NCBI GenBank assembly: GCA_022841665.1
Contig: JALHRB010000008.1
Coordinates: forward strand, 1 to 64,000
Direction: 5' to 3'
DNA: 64,000 nucleotides
From: Pseudolabrys sp.
Lineage (GTDB): Bacteria > Pseudomonadota > Alphaproteobacteria > Rhizobiales > Xanthobacteraceae
In this document: positions 10,822 to 20,340 of the stretch, piece by piece
Layout: each line of letters opens with the position of its first letter
Numbering within the stretch: the first letter of the stretch is position 1
Notes under the pieces: model-generated
Database searches by the model: none
What the model saw: only the letters and a program-made list of their open reading frames with translations
Told to the model about the DNA's origin: nothing
Translations under genes and position numbers: made by a program

Positions 10822-11493
10822 TTACGCGATGGAAACGGCCGCAATCGAGGCCGGCAATTGCTCGAAATGGCTGATGATGCGATCCGGCGCATATTCGGAC
10901 ACGGGTTTGTCGCTGTATCCGAAGTCGACAGCGATCACGGGAACTCCGGCGGCGCGCGCGGTGCGGATGTCCGTTAAGGAGTCGCCGATCATGACCGCGT
11001 GACGCGGGTTGCCGCCGGCGGCGGCGATGGTGCGGCGCAAGATTTCAGGGTCGGGCTTCTGGATGCCGAATGTATCCTGACCGCAGATGGCTTCGAAGCG
11101 GCCTGCCAGGCTCAGAGCTTCGAGCAAAAGCAGCGACAGGCGCTCGAGCTTGTTGGTGCAGACCGCCAAGCGGCAGCCGCGCGCCGCAAGTTCATCGAGC
11201 GCATCGAGCAGTCCCGGAAAAGGACGCGACCGGTCGGCGATGTGGTCGGCGTAGTAGGCGATGAAATCTGCGAACATGCGCTCGACCTCCGCCGGCGGCA
11301 CGCTGCGTCCTTCCGCTTCAATGCCGCGGACGATCATCGCGCGGGCGCCGCCGCCGATCAGGTTGCGCGCCGTGTCGTAAGGCACCGGCGGCAGGCCCTC
11401 GCGCGCGAACACCACATTGAGGGTGTCGATGAGGTCCGGCGCGGTGTCGATCAGGGTGCCGTCTAGGTCGAAGACGATTGTGGGGGCGGGCAT
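10822..11493 (-). CDS. gph: Phosphoglycolate phosphatase (HAD superfamily)
   Basis: A 223-residue haloacid dehalogenase hydrolase, most likely 2-phosphoglycolate phosphatase, which salvages the product of oxygenase activity or 3'-phosphoglycolate DNA repair. Motif I is DLDGTL with nucleophile Asp9 and acid/base Asp11; motif II is in VCTNK; motif III is near KPDPE; motif IV is GDSLTD. It is divergent from rpiA. Close HAD relatives such as other phosphomonoesterases cannot be excluded. Confidence 0.88.
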   Translation of the reverse strand: MPAPTIVFDLDGTLIDTAPDLIDTLNVVFAREGLPPVPYDTARNLIGGGARAMIVRGIEAEGRSVPPAEVERMFADFIAYYADHIADRSRPFPGLLDALDELAARGCRLAVCTNKLERLSLLLLEALSLAGRFEAICGQDTFGIQKPDPEILRRTIAAAGGNPRHAVMIGDSLTDIRTARAAGVPVIAVDFGYSDKPVSEYAPDRIISHFEQLPASIAAVSIA

Positions 11494-11640
11494 GGCGGGA
11501 CCAGCTAGCGGCCACCGGACCGTCTGGCAAGTCCCGGCGTCCCCAGCCCCGGGGGATGCCTATTTTCGGCTATCCAGCCCCCCGGTTCGGGGCTAGATAG
11601 GCAGCGAACGATAGAATCCACGCCGGATTTCAGCGGAACG

Positions 11641-12336
11641 ATGAACGCCGAGGCCCAGAAACGCGCCGCCGCCGTGCGCGCCGTCGAATTTGTGCGGCCG
11701 GGGATGCGGCTCGGGCTCGGCACCGGCTCGACCGCCAAGCATTTCGTCGAGTTGATCGGCGCGCGCGTGCGCGGCGGCCTCGATATCGTCGCGGTGCCGA
11801 CCTCGGAAGCCACCCGCGCGCAGGCCATGCACGAGGGTATTCCGCTGACGACACTGGATGAGACGCCCGCGCTCGACCTCACCGTGGACGGCGCCGACGA
11901 GATCGGCCCCGACCTGGTGCTGACGAAAGGCGGCGGCGGCGCGCTGCTGCGGGAAAAGATCGTGGCCGGCGCGTCCGCGCGCATGATCGTGATTGCAGAC
12001 GAGAGTAAATGGGTCGAGGCGCTCGGTCGCTTTCCGCTGCCGGTCGAGGTGGCGCCTTTCGGGGCCGAAGCCACCCGCCGAGCGGTGGAAAAGGCGGTGG
12101 CGGCCATTCAAGAGCCGGGCCGGTTCAGCTTGCGCCGGGCCAAAGACGGCCATGCTTTCGTCACGGATGGGGGCCACTGGATCGTCGATGCCGCTCTCGG
12201 CCGGATTGACGACCCGAGGGCGATAGCGCATGCGCTTGCGGCGGTACCGGGGGTCATGGAGCACGGTCTTTTTATCGACATCGCCCAGATCGCCATCATT
12301 GGCGGTCAGGACGGCGTCAGGATTGTCGAGCGCTGA
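11641..12336 (+). CDS. rpiA: Ribose-5-phosphate isomerase A
   Basis: A 231-residue cytosolic enzyme interconverting ribose 5-phosphate and ribulose 5-phosphate in the pentose phosphate pathway. Signatures are [11 protein letters not shown] near the N-terminus, TVDGADEI, and [11 protein letters not shown], which contains the catalytic loop. Length is standard. The stop TGA at 12334-12336 abuts the next gene, which is probably co-transcribed. Confidence 0.96.
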   Translation: MNAEAQKRAAAVRAVEFVRPGMRLGLGTGSTAKHFVELIGARVRGGLDIVAVPTSEATRAQAMHEGIPLTTLDETPALDLTVDGADEIGPDLVLTKGGGGALLREKIVAGASARMIVIADESKWVEALGRFPLPVEVAPFGAEATRRAVEKAVAAIQEPGRFSLRRAKDGHAFVTDGGHWIVDAALGRIDDPRAIAHALAAVPGVMEHGLFIDIAQIAIIGGQDGVRIVER

Positions 12337-12359
12337 TGTCTCGAGCAAACGGAGCTACA

Positions 12360-12875
12360 ATGATGTGTTTCCTTCAGGCCACCCGCCGCGCCGTGCGCGT
12401 GGCGGCTATGGCGGCCACTCTGGCTGTCGCTGCGCCGGCCGCCTATGCCCAGCAGCCCACGCCTTCCGCAATCGCAACCGCCAAGGAACTGGTTGCAACG
12501 ACCGGCAGTACCGCCTTGTTCACTCCGCTGATCGCAGGCGTGATCGAGCAGGCCAAAAGCGTGTTCCTCCAGCAAAATCCTGCTTTGGCCAAGGATCTCA
12601 ACGAAATCGCGGCCAAGCTGCGTGCCGAATACGCACCGCGGTTCAACGAGATCAGCGACGAGGTGGCGCGGCTTTATGCGACGCACTTCACCGAGTCGGA
12701 ACTGAAGGACATCCTTACCTTCTATAAGTCTCCGACCGGCAAGAAGATGCTGAACGAGCAGCCGCAGGTCGTCGATGCGAGCATGAGATTCGCGCAGAAC
12801 TGGGCTAACGCGCTCAGCGAAGACGTGGTGGGGAAGATGCGCACCGAACTGAAGAAAAAAGGGCACGCGATGTAG
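12360..12875 (+). CDS. DUF2059-domain exported protein
   Basis: A 171-residue protein with a signal peptide (basic start, Ala-rich core, AYAQQ cleavage region) and a helical DUF2059 domain, recognisable from LYATHFTESELKDILTFY followed by SPTGKKM. Start 12360 or 12363 is favoured because GGAG 12351-12354 is correctly spaced; an ATG at 12336 overlapping the rpiA stop is possible. The family is periplasmic and of unknown function. It is the second gene of a likely rpiA operon leading to glutathione reductase. Confidence 0.85.
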   Translation: MMCFLQATRRAVRVAAMAATLAVAAPAAYAQQPTPSAIATAKELVATTGSTALFTPLIAGVIEQAKSVFLQQNPALAKDLNEIAAKLRAEYAPRFNEISDEVARLYATHFTESELKDILTFYKSPTGKKMLNEQPQVVDASMRFAQNWANALSEDVVGKMRTELKKKGHAM

Positions 12876-12922
12876 TGACGGCGGGGGCCGACCTCCGGTC
12901 CCTGGCCGCGTGCGGGTGCGAA

Positions 12923-14308
12923 ATGACTAGTCGCGACGTCGATCTGTTTGTCATCGGGGCGGGTTCGGGCGGCGTGCGCGCCGCGCGCATCGCCGCGAGC
13001 TATGGCGCGCGCGTGATGATCGCCGAGGAGTTCCGCGTCGGGGGCACCTGCGTCATCCGCGGCTGCGTGCCGAAGAAGCTCCTGGTCTACGCCTCGCGCT
13101 TTTCCGATGAATTCGAGGACGCCGCCGGCTACGGCTGGACGGTCGGCGAGCCGACATTCCACTGGCCCACGCTGATCGCCAACAAGGATCGCGAGATCGC
13201 GCGGCTGGAGGCGGCCTACACGAGCACGCTCGAGCGATTCAAGGTCGAGCTGGTCAAGAGCCGCGCTGTGCTGGAAGACGCGCACACGGTGCGGCTCACG
13301 GCAAGCGGCGCGCGCGTGACCGCCAAGACGGTCCTGATCGCGACCGGCGCCTGGCCGCATCTGGGGCCGAAGATCCCCGGGCTCGAGCACGCCATCTCTT
13401 CGAATGAAGTCTTCCACCTGCCGGAGCTGCCGCGGCGGATCGTGATCCAGGGCGGCGGCTACATCGCGGTGGAGTTCGCCTGCATCTTCGCCGGGCTCGG
13501 ATCTAAGGTCACGCTCGTCTATCGCGGCGAGAACATCCTGCGCGGCTTCGACGACGACCTGCGCGAGCATCTGCGCAACGAGATGCGCGGGCGCGGCATC
13601 GCCGTGACCTGCGGCCATACGGTGACCGCGATCGACAGGGCTGGCGACGAGTTCGTTACGCACCTCTCCGACAACACGACGATCGCCGCCGACAAGGTGA
13701 TGTTCGCCATCGGCCGGCGGCCCAACGTGATGGGGCTCGGCATCGACAAGCTCGGCGTGCGTATCCACGAGCACGGCGGCATCGAGGTCGACGACTATTC
13801 GCGCACCTCGGTGGAAAACATCTATGCGGTCGGCGACGTGACCAACCGCGTCAACCTCACGCCGGTCGCGATCCGCGAGGGCCACGCCTTCGCCGACACG
13901 CTCTACGGCGGCAAGCCGACGCGCGTCGACCACGCCGACGTGCCGACCGCGGTATTCTCCGAGCCCGAGCTCGGCGTCATCGGCCTGACCGAGACGCAGG
14001 CGCGCGAGCGCCTCGCCAAGGTGGACGTCTACAAGACCAGCTTCCGCCCGATGAAGGCGACGCTCGCCGGAAGACCAACGCGCTCGTTCATGAAGCTGCT
14101 GGTCGACGGCACCACCGATAAGGTCGTCGGCTGCCATATCGCCGGGCCGGACGCCGGCGAGCTGATCCAGGTGATCGGCGTGGCGGTGAAGATGGGGGCG
14201 ACCAAGGCCGATTTCGACGCCACCATGGCGGTGCATCCGACCGCGGCCGAGGAATTGGTCACCATGCGCGAAAAGGCCGTCAGCTACGGCCGTGCAGCGG
14301 CGGAATAG
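12923..14308 (+). CDS. gor: Glutathione-disulfide reductase
   Basis: A 461-residue FAD/NADPH disulfide oxidoreductase that reduces glutathione disulfide. The FAD motif GAGSGG is at residues 12-17, the redox disulfide C43-VIRG-C48 follows, the NAD(P) motif is GGGYIAVEFA, the second FAD motif is in IYAVGDVTN, and the dimer-interface HPTAAEE is near the C-terminus. ATG 12923 gives the standard length; a longer frame to 12875 begins inside the preceding stop region. The Arg-rich NADPH loop (VYRGENILRGFD) favours glutathione over lipoamide or mercury. Confidence 0.96.
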   Translation: MTSRDVDLFVIGAGSGGVRAARIAASYGARVMIAEEFRVGGTCVIRGCVPKKLLVYASRFSDEFEDAAGYGWTVGEPTFHWPTLIANKDREIARLEAAYTSTLERFKVELVKSRAVLEDAHTVRLTASGARVTAKTVLIATGAWPHLGPKIPGLEHAISSNEVFHLPELPRRIVIQGGGYIAVEFACIFAGLGSKVTLVYRGENILRGFDDDLREHLRNEMRGRGIAVTCGHTVTAIDRAGDEFVTHLSDNTTIAADKVMFAIGRRPNVMGLGIDKLGVRIHEHGGIEVDDYSRTSVENIYAVGDVTNRVNLTPVAIREGHAFADTLYGGKPTRVDHADVPTAVFSEPELGVIGLTETQARERLAKVDVYKTSFRPMKATLAGRPTRSFMKLLVDGTTDKVVGCHIAGPDAGELIQVIGVAVKMGATKADFDATMAVHPTAAEELVTMREKAVSYGRAAAE

Positions 14309-14315
14309 GGCGGGC

Positions 14316-14729
14316 TCAGGCCAGCAGGGTGGCGAGCCGCGTCAAGTTCTGCACGATGCCGTCGAGCTTCTGAATGAAGGTGGCCACTTCCTGAAGCCGC
14401 TGGGCGGTCCGCTGAACCTTTTCCAGTTTCCGTTTCAAATCGACGTTGGCCGCGCGCATGCTGTTGGCGAGGGCGGCGACCGCGGCGGAGTCGTTGAGCG
14501 CCTCCAAGGTCAGGACCGCGAGATCGCCGTTTCTTCCGGCGAGGGCATCGAGCGCTGCATTGAGCTTGTCGATCTCGGCCAGTTCTGCCGCGGTCAGCGG
14601 ACGCAGCGGTTGCGGATTTTCGATGCTGTCGATGCGATCGGCGATCTTGTCGCGCTCGTCGGCGATGTCTCGCAACGCGGCCTCGCTAGCGGCCAATATC
14701 TGGTCGATGGTGGCTTGGGCGTCGGGCAT
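14316..14729 (-). CDS. Small coiled-coil protein, function unknown
   Basis: A 137-residue acidic protein with no signal peptide, dominated by heptad-like helices (long Leu/Ala/Lys/Asp/Glu runs such as KLNAALDALAG and LKRKLEKVQ). ATG 14729 has GGAGG 7 bases upstream on the minus strand. It starts 10 bases after the frameshifted lipoprotein gene ends, so the two are an operon and may act together at the envelope (inference). No known family recognised. Confidence 0.75.
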   Translation of the reverse strand: MPDAQATIDQILAASEAALRDIADERDKIADRIDSIENPQPLRPLTAAELAEIDKLNAALDALAGRNGDLAVLTLEALNDSAAVAALANSMRAANVDLKRKLEKVQRTAQRLQEVATFIQKLDGIVQNLTRLATLLA

Positions 14730-14739
14730 GATGCCTCCG

Positions 14740-15709
14740 TCAGGTCTGGCCCTCGCCACCGGCGCGCGCCTTCTGGAAGGCCTTGTTGATTTCTGCGAGC
14801 TTGTTGGCTTCCTCGGTCGCCCGTTGCAGCAAGGTCCACAATTCGGCGAAGCTTGGCTCGGGGGCGGTGAGCGCTTTGTGCAGCATGCCGTGCGCTTCGC
14901 GCAGCGCGTCGAACACGTTCTTGGGGTTGCTGGAGAGCGCGGCGTCATAAGCCTCGGCCGCGCGTATATAAGCGTCGCGGTTGGCCGCGTTACGATTGCG
15001 TTGATATTGCTGTCGAGCGGTGCGGAAAGCGGCGTCGATCTGATCGCGCTGGATCTGAATGGCGGCGATGTTGACCGCATTGAACACTTTGATGAGGTCT
15101 GGGAAGATCGCTTCCATTTCGGTGGTGGCCTCGCGCAGGGCGGCGACCTTCTGCGCCTCCAGCACCTTGCCGAGCCCGTAGCTCACCGCGTCGGCGACCG
15201 GACCGAGCAAAGGCTTCACCTTGCTGAAGTCGACGTCCTTGACGTTGTGCTTCTTCGCCAGCGCCTCGCTGTCCTGGAGCAGAGCGCCGAGGTTGGTCTT
15301 ATCGCCTGCGTACCCCTAGCGACCTCACCGGCGGTATCGGCCTTCGCGATGTCGGCGAGCGAGTTGGTATAGGCCAGCAGGCCGTCCATCAGTTGCTGGA
15401 GATTGTCGAGCGAGGTGTTGAGCGGCTGCTTTCTGCCGCTCTTGTCGGTTACCATCAGGCGGCAGCGTTCTGCCCGGGGTCGGCACTCTTTGTCCATCGG
15501 ACCGATGCCGCCGCCGTCGTCGACCAGCTTCAAGCGCCGGTCGTGGGCGAATTTCTCCACGCTCTCGCGGCTCGACTTGAAATTGGTGGCGGCTACCTTG
15601 GTGGCGTCGGAGAAGGCGGTGATCGGAGGAGCGAAATCGTTGGCGCTACAGCCGGCGAGCACGACGGCGAGCAAAGACGGGACACGCAAAGGCGAATAAC
15701 GCGGAACAT
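14740..15709 (-). pseudogene. Frameshifted lipoprotein gene (interrupted in two places)
   Basis: Two minus-strand frames together spell one protein of about 320 residues. The upstream frame carries a lipobox (LLAVVLAGC) and runs through SLADIAKADTAGEVA, then goes out of frame near 15316-15330. The other frame, blocked upstream by a TAG near 15320, continues with GDKTNLGALLQDSEALAKK and a helical C-terminal domain to the TGA at 14740. At the 5' end a GGGAGGGGGG ribosome site precedes ATG 15709 (MFRVIRLCV), which is again in a different frame from the lipobox; the lipobox frame itself could only use TTG 15689 or an upstream GTG at 15737. This is either a decaying gene or assembly errors. Confidence 0.65.
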
Positions 15710-15754
15710 GACGCCCCCCTCCCGGCCGTTCCGCCACGCCGCGGTCGACGACCG

Positions 15755-15807
15755 GCAGTTGTGGTTACTATAAACTGCAATTAAGCTTATGAAAATAGAC
15801 AATTTTC
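15755..15807. promoter_or_regulatory. AT-rich divergent promoter region with two short palindromes
   Basis: Between the lipoprotein gene and the DAHP synthase gene lie GCAGTT/AACTGC arms (15755-15760, 15773-15778) flanking a TATAA-containing segment, and GAAAAT-AGACA-ATTTTC (15791-15807). They are plausible operator sequences in the most AT-rich stretch of the region. No regulator is identified. Confidence 0.35.
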
Positions 15808-15884
15808 CGCTCCCGTAACGGGATTGCTGGCCTGCGACTGGCTGGCGCGTGTATAAGGCGCTGAAATCTGTGGAGTGGTTCGTG

Positions 15885-17273
15885 ATGGCCGAGCGTTGGA
15901 CGCCCGATAGCTGGCGCAAAAAGCCGATCCTGCAGGTGCCGGATTATCCGGACCGGCAGGTCTTGGCCGACGTCGAAAAGCAGTTGGCGACCTTCCCGCC
16001 GCTGGTTTTCGCCGGCGAGGCGCGCCGCCTCAAGAAGCAGCTTGCACGGGTCGCCGCGGGGCAGGCTTTCCTGCTGCAGGGCGGCGACTGCGCGGAGAGC
16101 TTCGCCGAGCATGGCGCCAACAACATCCGCGACTTCTTCCGCATGTTCCTGCAGATGGCGGTGGTGCTCACTTATGCTGCCGCCTCACCGGTGGTGAAGG
16201 TCGGCCGCATCGCCGGGCAGTTCGCCAAGCCGCGCTCCTCACCGACCGAGAAGCGGGACGGGGTCGAGTTGCCGAGCTACCGCGGCGACATTATCAACGA
16301 CATCGCCTTCACGCCGGAAGCGCGCATCCCCGATCCGCGCCGGCAGGTCGAAGCCTATCGCCAGTCGGCAGCGACGTTGAACCTGCTGCGCGCTTTTGCG
16401 CAGGGCGGCTACGCCAACTTGGCCAGCGTGCGGCAGTGGATGCTCGGCTTCGTCAAGGACAGCCCGCAGTCGCGCCGCTATGTCGAATTGTCGGACCGCA
16501 TCTCCGAGGCGCTCGGCTTCATGCAAGCCTGCGGCCTCGATCTCGAGAGCCACCCCGAGCTGCGCACCACCGATTTCTACACCAGCCACGAAGCGCTGCT
16601 GCTCGGCTTCGAGGAGTCGCTGACCCGCATCGATTCCACGACCGGCGATTGGTACGCGACCTCCGGCCACATGCTGTGGATCGGCGACCGCACGCGCCAG
16701 GCCGACCATGCGCACGTCGAGTATGCGCGCGGCGTGAAAAACCCGCTCGGCCTCAAATGCGGGCCTACGAGCAAACCGGACGACCTGTTGCGGCTTATCG
16801 ACATTCTCAACCCGGACAACGAGCCGGGCCGGCTGACGCTGATCGGCCGCTTCGGCGCCGAGAAGGTCGGCGAGCATTTGCCTGCGCTGGTGCGCGCGGT
16901 CGAGCGCGAAGGCAAGGTGGTGATCTGGTCCTGCGACCCGATGCACGGCAACACCATCACTTCGGCGTCCGGCTACAAGACGCGGCCGTTCGACCTGATC
17001 TTGAAAGAAGTGCGCAGCTTCTTCGAGGTGCATCAGTCGGAAGGCACTTATGCCGGCGGCGTCCACCTGGAGATGACCGGGCAAAACGTCACCGAATGCA
17101 CCGGCGGCGCGCGCGCGATCTCGGATGCCGATCTCAACGACCGCTATCACACGGTTTGCGATCCCCGTCTCAATGCCGAGCAGGCGATCGATCTTGCCTT
17201 CCTCCTGGCTGAGCTCCTCAAGAAGGAACGCTCGGCGCGCGGCGAGCCGATGCCGGTGGCGGCCGGGCTCTGA
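15885..17273 (+). CDS. Class II (plant-type) DAHP synthase
   Basis: A 462-residue 3-deoxy-D-arabino-heptulosonate 7-phosphate synthase, the first step of the shikimate pathway, joining phosphoenolpyruvate and erythrose 4-phosphate. Class II signatures are [30 protein letters not shown] and [10 protein letters not shown], with the metal-binding Cys, His and Glu in conserved positions. ATG 15885 has GGAG 15872-15875 upstream; an earlier frame start at 15849 lacks one. It is the only shikimate gene here. Confidence 0.95.
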   Translation: MAERWTPDSWRKKPILQVPDYPDRQVLADVEKQLATFPPLVFAGEARRLKKQLARVAAGQAFLLQGGDCAESFAEHGANNIRDFFRMFLQMAVVLTYAAASPVVKVGRIAGQFAKPRSSPTEKRDGVELPSYRGDIINDIAFTPEARIPDPRRQVEAYRQSAATLNLLRAFAQGGYANLASVRQWMLGFVKDSPQSRRYVELSDRISEALGFMQACGLDLESHPELRTTDFYTSHEALLLGFEESLTRIDSTTGDWYATSGHMLWIGDRTRQADHAHVEYARGVKNPLGLKCGPTSKPDDLLRLIDILNPDNEPGRLTLIGRFGAEKVGEHLPALVRAVEREGKVVIWSCDPMHGNTITSASGYKTRPFDLILKEVRSFFEVHQSEGTYAGGVHLEMTGQNVTECTGGARAISDADLNDRYHTVCDPRLNAEQAIDLAFLLAELLKKERSARGEPMPVAAGL

Positions 17274-17381
17274 GCTGGAAGCTTTCCGCTCCCTGCGGTG
17301 TTAGTCTCCCCGGGCGGCACGGCGCGTGGCTCGGCGCGCCCGCCGTTGCGCTGCCAAACATCCGGGTCGGGGGAGACAAAC

Positions 17382-18539
17382 ATGAAACGCCACATTTGGC
17401 GGCCGGCCTTCGTGCTGGCTGCTCTGCCGCTATTCGTCGCGTCCGCGTCGGCGCAGCTTGCGGTAACTGCGAATGACGGCAAGGCCGTGCTGGTCAACGG
17501 CGCGAACGTTGTGCCGGACAATGCGGCGGCCGATACGGTCGCCATCATCGATCTGTCGGCCAAGCCGCCGAAGCTCGTCGGTGAGGTGAAGGCGCCGGCG
17601 AGCGTGGTCGGCCCGCCGCAGAGCGTCGCCGTAGCGCGCGACGAGAGCATCGCGCTGGTCACCGGTGCAGTCAAACTCGATCCGGCCAATCCGAAGAAGA
17701 CCACGCCCGACAATCGCGTCTCGGTCATCGACCTGAAGGCCAAGCCGCCGGCGGTGATTGCGACTGTCGAAGCGGGTGTGGCGCCCTCGGGCCTGTCGAT
17801 CAATCCCGCCGGCACGCTGGCGCTGGTCGCCAACCGCAACGACGGCACTGTCTCGATCTTCACCATCGCCAACAAGACGCTGACCGCGGCCGGCAAGGTC
17901 GATTTTGGAAATTCGCGGTCCGGGCCGAGCCATGTCGCCTTCACGCCTGACGGCAAGACGGCGCTGGTAACGCGCGACGGCGACCACCGCATCTCGGTGC
18001 TGAGCGTGGACGGCAGCAAAGTCGAGGACACCAAGAAGTTCATGGTGGCCGGCTTCCGGCCCTACAGCCTCGCCATCAGTCCGAAGGGCACCGTCGCCGT
18101 GTTGACCAACCAGGGCGGCGGGCAGGGCGATACCGACATGATCTCGGTCATCGACCTCAAGCAGAACCCGCCGCGCATCGTGGACACGATCGCCGTCGAG
18201 CAGATTCCTGAAGGTGCCACCATGTCACCGGATGGAAAGTATGTGGCGGTGACCATGCAGAACGGTTCCAACAAGCCGGCGGCGCACCCGAACTACCACA
18301 AGAACAGCGTGCTCAGGATCTACCGTATTGACGGCACCAAACTCACGCTGGCCGCTAAGGGCGAGTTTGGCGCATGGGGTCAAGGCGTGGTCTGGAGCAA
18401 GGACGGCAAGACCCTGCTCGCCCAGGCTATGGCCGAGCAGTCATTGGACGTGCTGTCGTTCGACGGCAAGCGGTTGAAAAAGACCGGCACGATCAAGGTC
18501 AACGGCGGCCCGGCGGGCATTCGCACCGCGCTGGACTGA
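17382..18539 (+). CDS. Exported beta-propeller (YncE-like) protein
   Basis: A 385-residue secreted protein with a signal peptide ending ASASA-Q and repeated blades containing NRVSVIDLKAKPPAV, LSINPAGTLALVANR, VAFTPDGKTALVTRD and TMSPDGKYVAV, typical of seven-bladed lactonase/YncE-type propellers. GGGGGAG lies about 7 bases before ATG 17382. Such proteins often bind ligands or DNA or act with other periplasmic proteins; no catalytic residues can be assigned. It stands alone between the DAHP synthase and nadE genes. Confidence 0.85.
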   Translation: MKRHIWRPAFVLAALPLFVASASAQLAVTANDGKAVLVNGANVVPDNAAADTVAIIDLSAKPPKLVGEVKAPASVVGPPQSVAVARDESIALVTGAVKLDPANPKKTTPDNRVSVIDLKAKPPAVIATVEAGVAPSGLSINPAGTLALVANRNDGTVSIFTIANKTLTAAGKVDFGNSRSGPSHVAFTPDGKTALVTRDGDHRISVLSVDGSKVEDTKKFMVAGFRPYSLAISPKGTVAVLTNQGGGQGDTDMISVIDLKQNPPRIVDTIAVEQIPEGATMSPDGKYVAVTMQNGSNKPAAHPNYHKNSVLRIYRIDGTKLTLAAKGEFGAWGQGVVWSKDGKTLLAQAMAEQSLDVLSFDGKRLKKTGTIKVNGGPAGIRTALD

Positions 18540-18591
18540 CCGGCAACCGTTGAAGATTGCCCAGCGGAAGGGCAGGCGCTAAATCATCTCC

Positions 18592-20334
18592 ATGAACGCC
18601 CGCCCTTCCGACCGTCTCGCGATCGCCATCGCCCAGCTCAACCCAACGGTCGGCGACGTCGCCGGCAACGCGGAGAAGGCGCGGCGCGCCCGCGTGACGG
18701 CGGCCGGGCAGGGCGCCGATCTGGTCGTCTTCCCCGAGCTGTTCATCGCCGGCTACCCGCCGGAAGACCTGGTGCTCAAGCCGGCCTTCCAGGCCGCCTG
18801 CCGCACGGCCGTCGAGACGCTGGCGCGCGAAACCGCCGTGCCCGGTCCGGCGCTCTTGATCGGCACGCCCTGGGTCGAGAACGGCAAGCTCTACAACGCG
18901 GTGGCGCTGCTCGATAATGGCGTTATCGCCGCGCTTCGCTACAAGGTCGATCTGCCCAATTATGGCGTCTTCGACGAGAAGCGCGTGTTCGTGCCCGGGC
19001 CGATGCCGGGGCCGGTGAATTTCCGCGGCGTGCGCCTCGGCGTGCCCATCTGCGAGGACATCTGGGGCGAGGAAGTTGTCGAGTGCCTGGCCGAGACCGG
19101 CGCCGAACTGCTGGTGGTGCCGAACGGCTCGCCGTATTGGCGCGACAAAGGCGACGTGCGGCTGAACATCGCGGTCGCACGCGTCACCGAGCAGGGGCTG
19201 CCGACCCTCTACGTCAATCAGGTCGGGGGGCAGGATGAGCTGGTGTTCGACGGCGTGTCGTTCGGCCTGCACGCCGATTGCTCGCTCGCCTTCCAGCTCT
19301 GCGGTTTCCGCGAAGACATCGTCACCACGCAATGGGCGCGGCGCGGCAACACCTGGCGCTGCGACAACGGTCCGATGATCGGGGGCGACGAAGCCGACCG
19401 CGGCGATTATGCGGCCTGCGTGCTGGGCTTGCGCGACTACGTCAACAAGAACGGCTTCCCCGGCGTGGTGATCGGCCTTTCCGGCGGCGTCGACAGCGCG
19501 CTGGTCGCCGCCATGTCGGTCGATGCGCTGGGTCCCGAGCGCGTGCGCTGCGTAATGCTGCCGTACAAATTCACCTCGCAGGAATCGCTCGACGATGCCG
19601 CGGCCTGCGCCAAGGCGCTCGGCGTCAAATACGAAACTTTGCCCATCGCCGCGGCCGTGGACGGCTTTGAGAAGGTGCTCGCGCCGCTCTTTGCCGGCCT
19701 GCCGCGCGACGTGACCGAAGAGAACCTGCAGGCGCGCGTGCGCGGCACGATCCTGATGGCGATCTCCAACAAGTTCAATCTGATGGTGGTGACGACCGGC
19801 AACAAGTCGGAGATGTCGGTCGGCTACGCCACGCTCTATGGCGACATGAACGGCGGCTTCAACCCGGTGAAAGACCTCTACAAGACCGAAGTATTCCGCC
19901 TGTGCCGGCTGCGCAATGCATGGAAGCCGGAGGGTGCGCTCGGGCCGGACGGCCCGGTGATCCCCGACAACATCATCACGCGGCCGCCGACGGCCGAGCT
20001 GCGCGAGAACCAGAAGGACGAAGACTCGCTGCCGCCTTATGCGGTGCTCGATCCGATCCTGGAGCGGTTGGTCGAGCGCGAGGAGCCGGTCTCGGCCATC
20101 GTCGCCGCCGGCTTCGACCGCGACGTCGTCGCGCGCATCGAGCGGCTGCTGCACATCGCCGAATACAAGCGCCGGCAGGCGGCGCCGGGCGTGAAGGTGA
20201 CCTTGAAGAACTTCGGCCGCGACCGCCGCTATCCGATCACCAATCGCTTCCGCGATCCGGGCACGCCGCTGCCGGCGCCGGACGTGTCGCTGGTGACGGG
20301 CAAGCCGACCCGCAGCGAAGCCGCCGATATCTGA
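18592..20334 (+). CDS. nadE: Glutamine-dependent NAD+ synthetase
   Basis: A 580-residue two-domain enzyme making NAD+ from deamido-NAD+, ATP and glutamine. The N-terminal nitrilase-like glutaminase shows Glu49 (FPELF), Lys118 (RYKVDLPNY) and the nucleophile Cys154 (PICEDIWG). The C-terminal synthetase has the pyrophosphatase P-loop SGGVDSA and the TGNKSEMSVGYAT motif. Length and order are complete. It ends 6 bases from a convergent gene. Confidence 0.97.
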   Translation: MNARPSDRLAIAIAQLNPTVGDVAGNAEKARRARVTAAGQGADLVVFPELFIAGYPPEDLVLKPAFQAACRTAVETLARETAVPGPALLIGTPWVENGKLYNAVALLDNGVIAALRYKVDLPNYGVFDEKRVFVPGPMPGPVNFRGVRLGVPICEDIWGEEVVECLAETGAELLVVPNGSPYWRDKGDVRLNIAVARVTEQGLPTLYVNQVGGQDELVFDGVSFGLHADCSLAFQLCGFREDIVTTQWARRGNTWRCDNGPMIGGDEADRGDYAACVLGLRDYVNKNGFPGVVIGLSGGVDSALVAAMSVDALGPERVRCVMLPYKFTSQESLDDAAACAKALGVKYETLPIAAAVDGFEKVLAPLFAGLPRDVTEENLQARVRGTILMAISNKFNLMVVTTGNKSEMSVGYATLYGDMNGGFNPVKDLYKTEVFRLCRLRNAWKPEGALGPDGPVIPDNIITRPPTAELRENQKDEDSLPPYAVLDPILERLVEREEPVSAIVAAGFDRDVVARIERLLHIAEYKRRQAAPGVKVTLKNFGRDRRYPITNRFRDPGTPLPAPDVSLVTGKPTRSEAADI

Positions 20335-20340
20335 TCTCTC

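Noticed and set aside
11553-11604. Structured GC-rich sequence with GGTTCG resembling a tRNA T-loop
   Set aside because: No cloverleaf or anticodon arm can be formed; only hairpins between gph and rpiA are seen.
12722-14236. Long minus-strand open frame (504 codons) opposite glutathione reductase
   Set aside because: It mirrors gor, is rich in Arg, Asp and His from GC-rich antisense codons, and has no ribosome site or family motif.
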